Of a stretch of DNA of 64,000 nucleotides, positions 47,087-55,162 are shown piece after piece; position 1 is the stretch's first letter; every line of letters starts with the position of its first letter. This DNA comes from Actinomadura alba (GTDB lineage Bacteria > Actinomycetota > Actinomycetes > Streptosporangiales > Streptosporangiaceae): the NCBI RefSeq assembly GCF_014323705.1, contig NZ_JABVEC010000022.1, positions 62,001-126,000 on the forward strand, given 5' to 3'. The notes under the pieces are model-generated. The model saw only the letters and a list, made by a program, of their open reading frames with translations, did not search any database and was not told where the DNA came from. Made by a program: the position numbers and the translations under genes.

Positions 47087-48049
47087 TCAGTCCAGTGTCT
47101 GGTAGTCGGGACCGCCGTAGACGCCGGTCGTCAGCTTGCGCCGCTGCATCAGCAGGTCGTTGAGGACGCTGGAGGCGCCCAGCCGGAACCATTCGGGGGT
47201 CAGCCAGTCCGGTCCGGCGGTCTCGTTGACCAGCACGAGGTACTTGATCGCGTCTTTGGTCGTACGGATGCCGCCGGCGGGCTTGACCCCGACCTGCCGC
47301 CCGGTCTGGGCGCGGAAGTCCCGTACCGCCTCCAGCATGACCAGCGTCACCGGGAGCGTCGCGGCGGGTGCCACCTTGCCGGTGGAGGTCTTGATGAAGT
47401 CGGCGCCCGCGAGCATGGCGAGCCAGGAGGCGCGGCGCACGTTGTCGTAGGTCACGAGCTCGCCGGTCTCGAGGATCACCTTGAGGTGGGCGTCACCGCA
47501 CGCCTGCTTGGTGGCGACGATCTCGTCGAAGACCTTCCGGTGGTCGCCGGCCAGGAAGGCACCCCGGTCGATCACCATGTCGATCTCGGTGGCGCCGTCC
47601 TCGACCGCACGGCGGGTGTCGGCGAGCTTCGCGTCGAGCGGTGCCCGGCCCGCGGGGAACGCCGTCGCGACGCTGGCGACGCCGACGCCGGTGCCCCTGA
47701 GGGCCCGTACCGCCTCGGCGACCAGGTCGGAGTAGACGCAGACCACGGCGACGCGCGGCACCGAGGGATCACTCGGGTCCGGGTGCGCGGCCTTGGCGCA
47801 CATCGCGCGGACCTTGCCCGGCGTGTCGGCGCCCTCGAGCGTGGTGAGGTCCACCATGGAGATGGCCAGGTCGATGGCCTCGGCCTTCGCCGATTTCTTG
47901 ATCGACCGGGTGGCGAGGCGGGCGGCCCGCTCCTGCGCCCCCACCTGATCGACACCAGGCAGACCATGGAGAAAACGGCGCAGCGACGCGGCGGACGAGA
48001 CGATGTCGTCCACGCCTTGCCGGTCGAGCGCGATGGGTTCAGCGGTCAC
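47087..48049 (-). CDS. deoC: Deoxyribose-phosphate aldolase
   Basis: This 320-residue class I aldolase splits 2-deoxyribose 5-phosphate into glyceraldehyde 3-phosphate and acetaldehyde in deoxynucleoside catabolism. Conserved blocks: 'ISMVDLTTLEGADT' (DLTxL), 'VAVVCVYSDLV', 'ATAFPAG', 'EIDMVIDRGAFLAGD' with the catalytic Asp, 'LKVILETGEL', the Schiff-base Lys in 'DFIKTSTGK' near 215, and 'GVKPAGGIRTTKDA' with the second Lys. The length is the long eukaryote-like form found in actinomycetes. GTG at 48049 lies within the last codons of a LacI-type relic. Confidence 0.93.
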   Translation of the reverse strand: MTAEPIALDRQGVDDIVSSAASLRRFLHGLPGVDQVGAQERAARLATRSIKKSAKAEAIDLAISMVDLTTLEGADTPGKVRAMCAKAAHPDPSDPSVPRVAVVCVYSDLVAEAVRALRGTGVGVASVATAFPAGRAPLDAKLADTRRAVEDGATEIDMVIDRGAFLAGDHRKVFDEIVATKQACGDAHLKVILETGELVTYDNVRRASWLAMLAGADFIKTSTGKVAPAATLPVTLVMLEAVRDFRAQTGRQVGVKPAGGIRTTKDAIKYLVLVNETAGPDWLTPEWFRLGASSVLNDLLMQRRKLTTGVYGGPDYQTLD

Positions 48050-48176
48050 GGGAAAAGGGTCCCTCCTGCTCGGGTAGCAGAGGGCCGGTGTTCTGGTCGT
48101 CGAGACCGATCAGGCGCACCTGGCCAGGAATGTCCACCCGAACATCATGCAGGGCGTTGAGGGCTCCTCGTGTCAT
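48039..48176 (-). pseudogene. C-terminal fragment of a LacI-family regulator
   Basis: From ATG at 48176 the frame reads 'GALNALHDVRVDIPGQVRLIGLDDQN', in outline: the last helix-strand of the LacI/PurR effector domain ('GALRALHEAGIRVPEDVAVVGFDD' type). It ends at 48039-48041, overlapping the deoC start by 11 bases. The DNA-binding domain and most of the sensor domain are gone, so an operon repressor may have been lost by deletion. Confidence 0.65.
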
Positions 48177-48259
48177 CGGCCCGTCAGGCCGGCGTCGTGA
48201 GTGCTCTTCTCAGGGCGGGCAGCGCCGGACGACACGCTCCTTCGGCGGTCGGGTCTCGG

Positions 48260-49654
48260 TCAGCTCGTCGTACACGCCGAGCCGTTGAGGCTGAACGCGG
48301 TCGGCGCGGGGTTGCCGCCGCTCCAGGTGCCCTGGAAGCCGAACGAGGTGCTGCCCCCGGCCGGGATCGACGCGTTGTGGGCGACGTTCCTGGCGGTCAC
48401 CGCGGCACCGCTCTGGGTGACGCCCGCGTTCCAGGCGTTGGTGACGCGCTGGTCGCCGGCGAACGAGAACGTCAGCGTCCAGCCGTTGACGGCGGCGGTG
48501 CCGGTGTTGGCGATGGTGACGTTGGCGGTGAAGCCGCCGGACCACTCGTTCTTGCCGTACGTCACCCGGCACGAGCCGCCGCCCCCGCCGCCGCTCAGGG
48601 TGGTCACCGAGGCCGTGCTCGAGTTGCCGGACACGTTGCCGGCCGCGTCGCGGGCCCGTACATAGAAGGAGTACGTGGTCGCGGGGGACAGGCCGGTGGC
48701 GGTGTAGGACGTGCCCGAGGCCGTGCCGACCTGGGTGAAGGCACCCCCGCCCTGAGCGCGGTAGACGTCGTATCCGGCCACGCCCACGTTGTCGGTCGAC
48801 GCGCTCCAGCTCAACGACGCGCCGCTGGACGTGACGCCCGAGGCGCTGAGGCCGGTGGGCGTGCTGGGCGCGGTGGTGTCCGCCCCGCCGCCGCCCCCGA
48901 CGCTGTAGGAGAAGTCGTTCACGGCGAGGCCCACGCCGCCGACCCATGGTTCGAATCCGGCCTGGACGCTGGTGAGGTACCACGAGCGCTGGGCGTATCC
49001 GCGGCTCACGGCGTCGTCGTAGAAGGTGCGCACCGGGAAGGCGATCGAGGCCGTCGACTGGGTCCGCACGTACGAGACCACGTTCCAGCCGATGTTGCCG
49101 AACCAGACGTCCCAGGTGGCGCCGGCCAGACTGACCGTGCCGACCCTGGAGCCGACCGGCTGCACCGAGCCGGTGTGGTTCAGCCAGATCATGAGCTCAG
49201 CGCCGGTGTTCTGGCCGTCCGTACGCGGTGTCGGGTCGAACCAGATGTCGTAGGCGGCGTCGTAGACCCCGGCGTTCTGCGCGTACGACATGCTCACGCT
49301 GGTCTGGATCGAGTTGAAGCGGCTGTCGGAGGCCTGCATGGGCAGCCCGCTGCCGGACGAGCAGTTCGCGTAGTGACAGCCGGCGTAGACCGAGGGGTAG
49401 GAGCCCGGCGCGCCGTTCTGCGGCTTGTCGTGACTCGCCGTCGTCACCGAGAAGCCGGTGTCGGTGACGTTGATGCACTGTGTCGTGTCGTCGCCCCAGT
49501 TGTTGTTCTGTACGACGTACCGGCCGCCCTGGATGGTGGTCGAACCGTACTTCTCGCAGATGACCACGTCGGCCCCGGCGGGACCGGCGCCGAGCACCGG
49601 CGTGAGGATCGAGCCGAGCAGGAGGAGAACCGCGGAGATGATCTGACGTTTCAT
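48260..49654 (-). CDS. Secreted GH12 endoglucanase with FnIII and CBM2 modules
   Basis: This 464-residue exported cellulase is modular. A signal peptide occupies 1-28 ('AVLLLLGSILTPVLGAGPAGA', in outline). The GH12 domain spans 29-255 ('YVVQNNNWGDDTTQCINVTDTGFSV'; nucleophile in 'AELMIWLNHTG', acid/base in 'GFEPWVGG'). A Gly linker and a fibronectin III module follow at about 270-355 ('APSTPTGLSASGVTSSGASLSWSAS'). A Gly linker and a C-terminal CBM2 (365-464, 'CRVTYGKNEWSGGFTANVTIANTG', exposed Trp residues, terminal Cys) bind crystalline cellulose. It cuts internal beta-1,4-glucan bonds. ATG at 49654 is chosen for the signal peptide. A perfect CebR-type box sits upstream. Confidence 0.9.
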   Translation of the reverse strand: MKRQIISAVLLLLGSILTPVLGAGPAGADVVICEKYGSTTIQGGRYVVQNNNWGDDTTQCINVTDTGFSVTTASHDKPQNGAPGSYPSVYAGCHYANCSSGSGLPMQASDSRFNSIQTSVSMSYAQNAGVYDAAYDIWFDPTPRTDGQNTGAELMIWLNHTGSVQPVGSRVGTVSLAGATWDVWFGNIGWNVVSYVRTQSTASIAFPVRTFYDDAVSRGYAQRSWYLTSVQAGFEPWVGGVGLAVNDFSYSVGGGGGADTTAPSTPTGLSASGVTSSGASLSWSASTDNVGVAGYDVYRAQGGGAFTQVGTASGTSYTATGLSPATTYSFYVRARDAAGNVSGNSSTASVTTLSGGGGGGSCRVTYGKNEWSGGFTANVTIANTGTAAVNGWTLTFSFAGDQRVTNAWNAGVTQSGAAVTARNVAHNASIPAGGSTSFGFQGTWSGGNPAPTAFSLNGSACTTS

Positions 49655-49710
49655 CGGGCAACCTCGTGGCGGGGTGGGACAGCGCACGCTGAGCGGGCTG
49701 CGGAAGCGCG

Positions 49711-49724
49711 TGGGAGCGCTCCCA
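49711..49724 (-). promoter_or_regulatory. CebR box: CebR-type operator upstream of the GH12 cellulase
   Basis: TGGGAGCGCTCCCA is a perfect 14-bp palindrome and is identical to the consensus bound by the LacI-family cellobiose sensor CebR in Streptomyces and Thermobifida (CelR). It lies 57 bases before the start codon. Cellobiose would release the repressor and induce the cellulase. CebR itself is not in the window. Confidence 0.9.
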
Positions 49725-49930
49725 GGAATCTCGACCCTAGGCGTGCGGCGTCACCCTGCAAACGGTTCGACCCGCGGACCGCGTCGAACCGCCGTCGAAT
49801 TCCATCGAATCGACCATCCCCACCAGCGAGAACGGCGTGGGCTCCCGTGGCAGGGCGCGTGAAACTTTCACGCTCCCTGCCGCGGACGGGGTGCCCGCGA
49901 GCGGTGAGAGGTGCGCAATACGCTGGGCGC

Positions 49931-50317
49931 ATGCGCGTGATGGTGGCGGCGGCGCTGGACCTCTGCTGTGTGATCGTCTTTGTGGTGATCGGACGGTCCA
50001 GTCACGATGAGGCCGGCTCGCTCGCGGGCGCGGCGACGACGGCATGGCCCTTCCTGGTGGGCATGGCGGCCGGTTGGGCGGCGTCCCGTGCGTGGCGGAA
50101 CCCCGCCGGGCTCGTTCCGGTGGGCGTCGCGGTGTGGCTCGCGACGGTGGCTCTGGGCATGGTGCTGCGCGCGGTGTCGGGTCAGGGGACCGCGCTCGCG
50201 TTCGCCGTCGTATCGCTGATCTTCCTCGGTGTGACAATGCTGGGCTGGCGCGCTGTGGCCCGCCATCTGCGGCTCTTCGGCCGCACCCTCGGGACCAGGT
50301 CGACCTCGGCGCGGTGA
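49931..50317 (+). CDS. DUF3054 family membrane protein
   Basis: This 128-residue protein has four transmembrane helices: 'VMVAAALDLCCVIVFVVIG', 'TTAWPFLVGMAAGWAAS', 'LVPVGVAVWLATVALGMVLRAVSG', in outline, and 'ALAFAVVSLIFLGVTMLGW'. The 'DLCCVIVFVVIGRSSHDE' opening and 'WPFLVG' are the DUF3054 signature. The family is widespread in actinomycetes, usually alone, with no known role. ATG at 49931 follows GGGCGC with no clear Shine-Dalgarno, so a leaderless start is possible. Confidence 0.85.
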   Translation: MRVMVAAALDLCCVIVFVVIGRSSHDEAGSLAGAATTAWPFLVGMAAGWAASRAWRNPAGLVPVGVAVWLATVALGMVLRAVSGQGTALAFAVVSLIFLGVTMLGWRAVARHLRLFGRTLGTRSTSAR

Positions 50318-50528
50318 TCCGGCGCCGATTTGGTGGGCCTGCCGGCCGACGCGACCTCGGAGGTGTTCGAGCCGGTCGGATCAGGCCCGTTCAATCTGTA
50401 CCCAGCTCGCAACCGGATCACACTCTGGACCTGGGGCGAGCAGGGGTGTGTTCTGCCGAAGGAGGGGCGAGCTTCGCGACACTGCGCGACTTCCGGATGC
50501 GCGGTGCCGCCAACGAAGCCGTATGCGC

Positions 50529-51392
50529 TCAGCGGTAGCCGGTCAGACCGTCCGCCAAGGCTGCCTCGTCGCCGTCGCGGCGTGCGTAGAGAGCCTGCTG
50601 GAGCGCGAAGGTGCCGCGGATCGCGGCGACGCGGGCGCCCATGCTCTTCTCCGACCAGCCGCCCAGCGCGAGCACCCGGCCCAAGAGGTCATCGCCATGA
50701 CCGGTGCTGATGGCCGCGAGATCCTCGGCTGGATCACCGAGGGCGACCTCATCCCAGTCGATCACTCCGGTCAGCCTTGGCCGCCCACCGGTGAATTCCC
50801 AGAGGATGTTCGCACCGCCCAGGTCACCGTGTACGACCGCCCCGGTGAGGTGGGGAAGGCCGCCGAGCGCCGCGAGCTCCCGCTCGGCGCGTCGCCGCCC
50901 GCTGCCGGACATGAGTACGAACAGGTCGGCGCGGACGTCGGCCGCGAACCGCTGCCACCGATCTTTCGGCGCATGCGGCAGTGCCGCTCGTACCTTCTCA
51001 TCGGCACCTGCGCGGGCCAGTCCGGCCAGCAACGTGGCGTACTCCACAGCCACCGCCTCGGCCACCTCGGAATCCACGAACGTGCCGAACTCCAGCGGCG
51101 CTCCGGGGATTCGGCCGAGGACCAGGAACGGCGGCTCACCCGTGCCCTGCGCACCACCCTCGAACAGCGGCTCGGGCGTACGGAAGCCGAGGTCGAGCTC
51201 GGTGAGCACCCGCAGCACGGCCGCGCGCTCATGCAGTCGGCCGGCCGCCGCCTTGGTGCGGGCGAAGCACACGACCCGGTCCGAGCCCATCACCACGTCA
51301 TGAAACTGTCCTCGCCGGAGGGTGAGCTCGTCGAGTGCGTCGTCGGGCAGCAGCCGACCCAGCAGGGCACGATGCGCCTCTATGCCTTCCAT
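50529..51392 (-). CDS. Phosphotransferase, aminoglycoside-phosphotransferase fold
   Basis: This 287-residue kinase-like protein has the APH core: 'FHDVVMGSDRVVCFARTKAA' (ATP-binding strands, Lys of the family), 'FLVLGRIPGAPLE' hinge, catalytic loop 'VVHGDLGGANILW' near 190 and metal loop 'LTGVIDWDEVALGDPAEDLA' near 210. The substrate is unknown; most such actinobacterial genes are not resistance determinants. ATG at 51392 gives the expected N-lobe; in-frame ATGs further up (51419, 51476) would lengthen it. It stands alone between DUF3054 and an unknown gene. Confidence 0.83.
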   Translation of the reverse strand: MEGIEAHRALLGRLLPDDALDELTLRRGQFHDVVMGSDRVVCFARTKAAAGRLHERAAVLRVLTELDLGFRTPEPLFEGGAQGTGEPPFLVLGRIPGAPLEFGTFVDSEVAEAVAVEYATLLAGLARAGADEKVRAALPHAPKDRWQRFAADVRADLFVLMSGSGRRRAERELAALGGLPHLTGAVVHGDLGGANILWEFTGGRPRLTGVIDWDEVALGDPAEDLAAISTGHGDDLLGRVLALGGWSEKSMGARVAAIRGTFALQQALYARRDGDEAALADGLTGYR

Positions 51393-51442
51393 GGTGCGGG
51401 ACTCTCCATGTTTCAGCATCGCGTTGCTGCACTGGGGAGTTC

Positions 51443-51835
51443 TTAGGGCAGCGGGAGTTGATGGGGCCATTGGCAATCGTCATCTTGGTGGACGAGCTTC
51501 CCGGAAGCGAAAACGGCATGGTCTGGCCTCCACCCGTCACGGTAGTCCGGGTCACCGGCAAACGGCAGCGCCAGGGACCGGACATGCAGGCATGGCCATT
51601 CTTCGACGTTGATGTGGACGTAACTGGCGAAGAGCGAGCCAGGGGGAATCTGCGAGCATGTTGCGCAGCCCGTGAACGTTGCCCCTCGCGTCTCTGCACG
51701 GCCACCGCCGCCCTCAAAATATGCGGCCGACATCCGCTTCGGTTCATGGACGACGAGCCGCGCAAAGCCGGTCTCGTCGAGCCGTATCAGCAAGAAGTCG
51801 AGCAACTCCTCCACGAAACGGTTGTAGCGAGCCAC
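51443..51835 (-). CDS. Small protein of unknown function
   Basis: This 130-residue frame from GTG 51835 begins with a convincing helix ('RYNRFVEELLDFLLIRLDETGFARLVVHEPKRMSAAYF', in outline) and continues with a glycine-rich turn, 'GCATCSQIPPGSLFASYVHINVEEWPCLHVRSLALPFA' and a His/Gln-rich end. Codon use is acceptable. Four cysteines (CxxC plus two) are visible. It resembles small immunity-type proteins in size and hydrophilicity, but no family match is evident. A CGGAG site precedes the start. Confidence 0.5.
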   Translation of the reverse strand: MARYNRFVEELLDFLLIRLDETGFARLVVHEPKRMSAAYFEGGGGRAETRGATFTGCATCSQIPPGSLFASYVHINVEEWPCLHVRSLALPFAGDPDYRDGWRPDHAVFASGKLVHQDDDCQWPHQLPLP

Positions 51836-52028
51836 TCCGAGATTGTCCCATGAAGCGAATCAATTTCGGGGTGACGCGCCGCAGAGCCTGGCTGCCAACA
51901 CCCACGACAGCCAGGCTCTGGTGCCGCGTTCAGGGCATCCTGCCGTTCCGCACGCCGAGGACCGCGCCGACGCCGCGACGACCCAGCGGTGGCGGGTCCC
52001 ACTTTCAGGTTGAGTTCCCCCAGACAGA

Positions 52029-53081
52029 GTGGGCGTGTGTTTTAGTGGGCTGTTGTTCTTTTGGAGCGTTCTCACAAATCCGTGGAGCAAGCCGTTGATC
52101 GAAGTTCTGACACCACTGCGCACGATTGAGATCGAGCGGGCGCGCATGCCCGAGGCGCGTGCCATTCTCCCTGACGGGGATACCTGCGTGGTCATCGACG
52201 ACTACGGTCGATTCTTCACCGTGTCGCTGTCCACCGGCGACGTGGTCCGGGTGAGGTCCCGCTCGGCGGGCTCCTTGGGCTCAGTGGCCCCGGATGGTCG
52301 GCTGATGGCCACGAGTGCGCGTGCCTTCGGCCAGTACCACGTCCAGATCTGGGATCTGGCCCGCTGGACGGTGACCATGGAGCTGCCCGGGCACGCCCAC
52401 CCGATCCAGGCCGTGTCGGCGGCGGGTCGGATCGTGGTCACTGCGGCCGCGGACGGGACGCGGGTGTGGGATCTGGATGATGGCTCGTGCCGGTTCACGC
52501 TGCCGGGTACCGAAGAGGTGCTATGGGTCGCGGTGTCCCCTGACCAGCGCCACGTGGCCACGATGAGCTGGGATCGTTCGGTCGTGCTGTGGGATCCATG
52601 CACAGGAGCGCCGATACGTACGCTGCGGGCCGCCGACCCTCGCGTCCCCCCGCTGCGATCTCCCGCGAATGACAATGGGATCTGGATCCGTACCGTGCTG
52701 ATGGACTCGGTACGTGGTCGCCTGCTGGTGGCCGATGGTCAACTATGCGCGGGCGACCTCAACGGCCAGCGCCCGCTCACGAGCTGGGGCGCGATTCCTT
52801 GGAGCCCCTGGGCTGCCTGGGTCCCGGAAAAGGACATCCTGCACACCTGCCTGGCGGCACTGAACCCGGTGGACGGGATCGTGGCGGTCGACTACGGCGG
52901 ACGCGCCTACCTCCTTGACCAAGGCGGGCAACCGCTCGCGGTAATGGGGCCAGAGCCCGGGCCGGGCCAGGTGCCGGTGCGCACCATGACCTTCGCCCCG
53001 AACGGCCGGCTGGTGTGCTCCCGTGCCGGCACCTTCGCGCCTGTGGAGGTGTGGCCGGCGGTCTCAGAGCTCATGGGATGA
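52029..53081 (+). CDS. WD40-repeat propeller protein
   Basis: This 350-residue protein is made of about seven WD40-like blades: 'ILPDGDTCVVIDDYGRFFTVSL', 'VAPDGRLMATSARAFGQYHVQIWDL', 'GRIVVTAAADGTRVWDL', 'VSPDQRHVATMSWDRSVVLWDP' and 'FAPNGRLVCSRAGTFAPVEVWP' each end a blade. No enzymatic domain is attached. The first 30 residues after GTG 52029 ('FSGLLFFWSVLTN') are hydrophobic and may be a membrane anchor, or the true start may be near 52080. It is a likely protein-interaction platform and stands alone. It is distinct from the DUF4303-WD40 fusion. Confidence 0.68.
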   Translation: MGVCFSGLLFFWSVLTNPWSKPLIEVLTPLRTIEIERARMPEARAILPDGDTCVVIDDYGRFFTVSLSTGDVVRVRSRSAGSLGSVAPDGRLMATSARAFGQYHVQIWDLARWTVTMELPGHAHPIQAVSAAGRIVVTAAADGTRVWDLDDGSCRFTLPGTEEVLWVAVSPDQRHVATMSWDRSVVLWDPCTGAPIRTLRAADPRVPPLRSPANDNGIWIRTVLMDSVRGRLLVADGQLCAGDLNGQRPLTSWGAIPWSPWAAWVPEKDILHTCLAALNPVDGIVAVDYGGRAYLLDQGGQPLAVMGPEPGPGQVPVRTMTFAPNGRLVCSRAGTFAPVEVWPAVSELMG

Positions 53082-53100
53082 GGCAACCACCCCAGGGGCC

Positions 53101-53134
53101 CACGCGTCTATTCTAGTACTAGAATAGACGCGTG
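53101..53134. promoter_or_regulatory. 34-bp perfect palindrome spanning the padR start codon
   Basis: CACGCGTCTATTCTAGT is followed directly by its exact reverse complement, 17 bases per arm with no spacer and no mismatch. The last three bases are the GTG start of padR, so transcript from here would be leaderless and bound PadR would cover the start site. The core CTAGTACTAG fits the dyad TACTAG-type sites of PadR regulators. Confidence 0.85.
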
Positions 53135-53728
53135 ACTGCCGACCTGACGCCCGCCGAGCTGACTTTGCTTGGCTTGCTCGTGGAGAAGCCGAGACACGGC
53201 TACGAACTGGACGAAGTCATCAGCACCCGCGGTATGCGCGAGTGGACCGAGATCGGCTTCAGCTCGATCTACTACCTGTTGGCCCGACTCCGTGACCGTG
53301 GCCTGATCGCCGAGATCGACACGTCGCGAGCAGCGCGGGGAAAGGCCCGCCGGATATACGAGCCAACGGCCGAGGGGCACCGGGCGTGCGCGCGGTCGGC
53401 CGAGGCGGCGGTGGCCGAACTCCGGCCGGTGTTCCCGCCCATCCTGGTCGGTCTGGCCAACCAGCCGGTCATTCCGCCCGAGCGCCTCCGGGTCGCGCTC
53501 GACCGGCGGGCCGCAGCCCTGACGGAGAAGATCACCACCATCGGCGCGGCCCGCGACGCCCAACCTGAGCTGCCCGGTTTCGTCCGCGCCATCTTCGACT
53601 ACGCGCTGGGCCAGCTGGCCGCCGAACAACAGTGGCTGGCCGCCTACCGGGCGGAACTGGCCGAACTCGGCAACCAATCTCCCAACAAGCCCCCCGCCAG
53701 AAGGACAGACGGCCATGACCCGCTATGA
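53132..53728 (+). CDS. PadR family transcriptional regulator
   Basis: This 198-residue regulator has a winged helix at residues 1-80 ('TPAELTLLGLLVEKPRHGYELDEVIS', 'WTEIGFSSIYYLLARLRDRGLIAEI', 'GKARRIYEPTAEGHRA') and a helical C-terminal dimer domain with 'FVRAIFDYALGQLAAEQQWLAAY'. The GTG start lies inside a 34-bp perfect palindrome, so tight autoregulation is expected. The 3' end overlaps the GyrI-like gene by 14 bases, indicating one operon; GyrI domains bind small hydrophobic ligands and may supply or buffer the inducer. Confidence 0.9.
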   Translation: MTADLTPAELTLLGLLVEKPRHGYELDEVISTRGMREWTEIGFSSIYYLLARLRDRGLIAEIDTSRAARGKARRIYEPTAEGHRACARSAEAAVAELRPVFPPILVGLANQPVIPPERLRVALDRRAAALTEKITTIGAARDAQPELPGFVRAIFDYALGQLAAEQQWLAAYRAELAELGNQSPNKPPARRTDGHDPL

Positions 53729-54335
53729 CGTCAAACGAGAACTCAAGCAGTGCTATGCGCCAAGGAACACCGACTGGGCGCTGGTCGACGTGCCCGCACA
53801 GCAGTTCATCGCCGTCGACGGGCGCGGCGATCCCAACACCAGCGCCGACTACGCCCGCGCCGTCGAGGCGCTCTACGCCGTCGCCTACACGATCAAGTTC
53901 ACCAGCAAAGCCGCCCTCGGCAGGGACTTCGTCGTCGGGCCGCTCGAAGGGCTGTGGTGGTCCGACCGCCCGGAGGTGTTCACCACCCGCGCCAAGGACG
54001 CCTGGCACTGGCGCATGCTCATCAGCCAGCCCGACTGGATCACTGACGACCTCATTGACGAGGCCAAACAGGCCGCGCTAGCGAAGAAGGGCCTCCCCAC
54101 GATCGCCGACATCCGCCGGGAGACCCTGAAGGAGGGCACCAGCGCCCAACTCCTGCATGTCGGGCCCTACGACGACGAAGGACCCGTACTCGCCAGGCTC
54201 CATCGCGAGTACCTCGCCGCCGACAACCTGCGAATGTCCGGGCACCACCATGAGATCTACCTCAGCGACCACCGCCGAACCGAGCCCGCCAAACTCAAGA
54301 CCATCCTCCGACAACCCGTTCGGACGGCGAACTAA
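53715..54335 (+). CDS. GyrI-like small-molecule-binding protein
   Basis: This 206-residue cytoplasmic protein has the SHS2-type GyrI-like fold: 'YAPRNTDWALVDVPAQQFIAVDGRGDPNT', in outline, 'YARAVEALYAVAYTIKF', 'GRDFVVGPLEGLWWSD' and 'AQLLHVGPYDDEGPVLARLH...YLAADNLRMSGHHHEIYLSD'. The paired aromatic residues (Trp-Trp, Tyr) and a Glu line a drug-binding or hydrolase pocket in this family. Overlap with padR by 14 bases and the shared operator suggest it is the regulated partner that binds or destroys the compound PadR senses. Confidence 0.87.
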   Translation: MTRYDVKRELKQCYAPRNTDWALVDVPAQQFIAVDGRGDPNTSADYARAVEALYAVAYTIKFTSKAALGRDFVVGPLEGLWWSDRPEVFTTRAKDAWHWRMLISQPDWITDDLIDEAKQAALAKKGLPTIADIRRETLKEGTSAQLLHVGPYDDEGPVLARLHREYLAADNLRMSGHHHEIYLSDHRRTEPAKLKTILRQPVRTAN

Positions 54336-54501
54336 ACGCAGTGACGACAACAAATCGCCGGATTCTGTTACACCCTTTGATCAAACCCGGTGAACGTTCG
54401 TGGTCACCCACGACGCCGAGTTCGACCGCTGGGCCAACAAGGTGTGGCTGGTCGGGGCGGGCGATCGGATCGGTTGCTGGGTCGCGTGTGATCGGTAGGT
54501 G

Positions 54502-54903
54502 TCAGTCGAGCAGGCCGGTTTGGTGCAGGTGGTCGAAGATGAGCTGGTCGACGGGGGACACGCGGTGGCGATCGGCGTGGGTCAGCCAGATGAGTTCTTC
54601 GATTTCGCTGCTGGGGGTCGGTGTTCCTTGGTGGTCGGCGGTGTAGCAGGTCATCTGGACGGTGATGCCGTCGGGGTGGCCGTGTGCCTGTGCGTGGAAG
54701 GTGCCCAGATGTGTCGCGCTGGCCGGGATGATGGTGACGGCGAGTTCCTCGTCGATTTCGCGGATGAGGGTGTCGAGATCGGTCTCGCCGGGTTCCCGTT
54801 TGCCGCCGGGGAGGTAGTAGACGTCCTTGCCGCGTGATCGGGTGCTGAGGACCCTGCCGTTCTCCAGGCGGATCCATGCGATCTTGTCGATGGTCGTGGT
54901 CAT
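54502..54903 (-). CDS. NUDIX hydrolase
   Basis: This 133-residue pyrophosphohydrolase has the Nudix box 'GGKREPGETDLDTLIREIDEEL' (outline: G-x5-E-x7-R-E-I-x-E-E), preceded by 'WIRLENGRVLSTRSRGKDVYYLPGG'. The position of the last Gly is Ala ('EELAV'), a tolerated change. It hydrolyses a nucleoside diphosphate linked to some moiety; the substrate is unknown. ATG at 54903 follows a GAAAGGATCG site. Confidence 0.87.
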   Translation of the reverse strand: MTTTIDKIAWIRLENGRVLSTRSRGKDVYYLPGGKREPGETDLDTLIREIDEELAVTIIPASATHLGTFHAQAHGHPDGITVQMTCYTADHQGTPTPSSEIEELIWLTHADRHRVSPVDQLIFDHLHQTGLLD

Positions 54904-55162
54904 CGTCGGTCGATCCTTTCTGCGGGGGCATGCGTGAGGCCTCAAACGATCACCGGGAAGCTACACCCCTCCTCGTGGTGAGCCGGTGGCCACGCCTACG
55001 AGCCGGGGCGATAAGGCGCCGTTCACCCAAACGACAGGGGCTTTGCCTTCGCACCGGAGGTCGGAAATCCGACTACACGATCAACGATGCCTGTCATTCG
55101 ACGGCCACCTAACCAGGGGGTCCGTGTTGAGCGGCTGGGCGTTGTCTGCTGTCATCGGACCT

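Noticed and set aside
50318..50528. Possible small gene between DUF3054 and the phosphotransferase
   Set aside because: All frames in this 210-base gap are short with poor starts; nothing recognisable.
54336..54501. Short plus-strand peptide (VTHDAEFDRWANKVW) between the GyrI-like and NUDIX genes
   Set aside because: It could be a tail of a lost gene, but 30 residues without start site or family are not enough to call.
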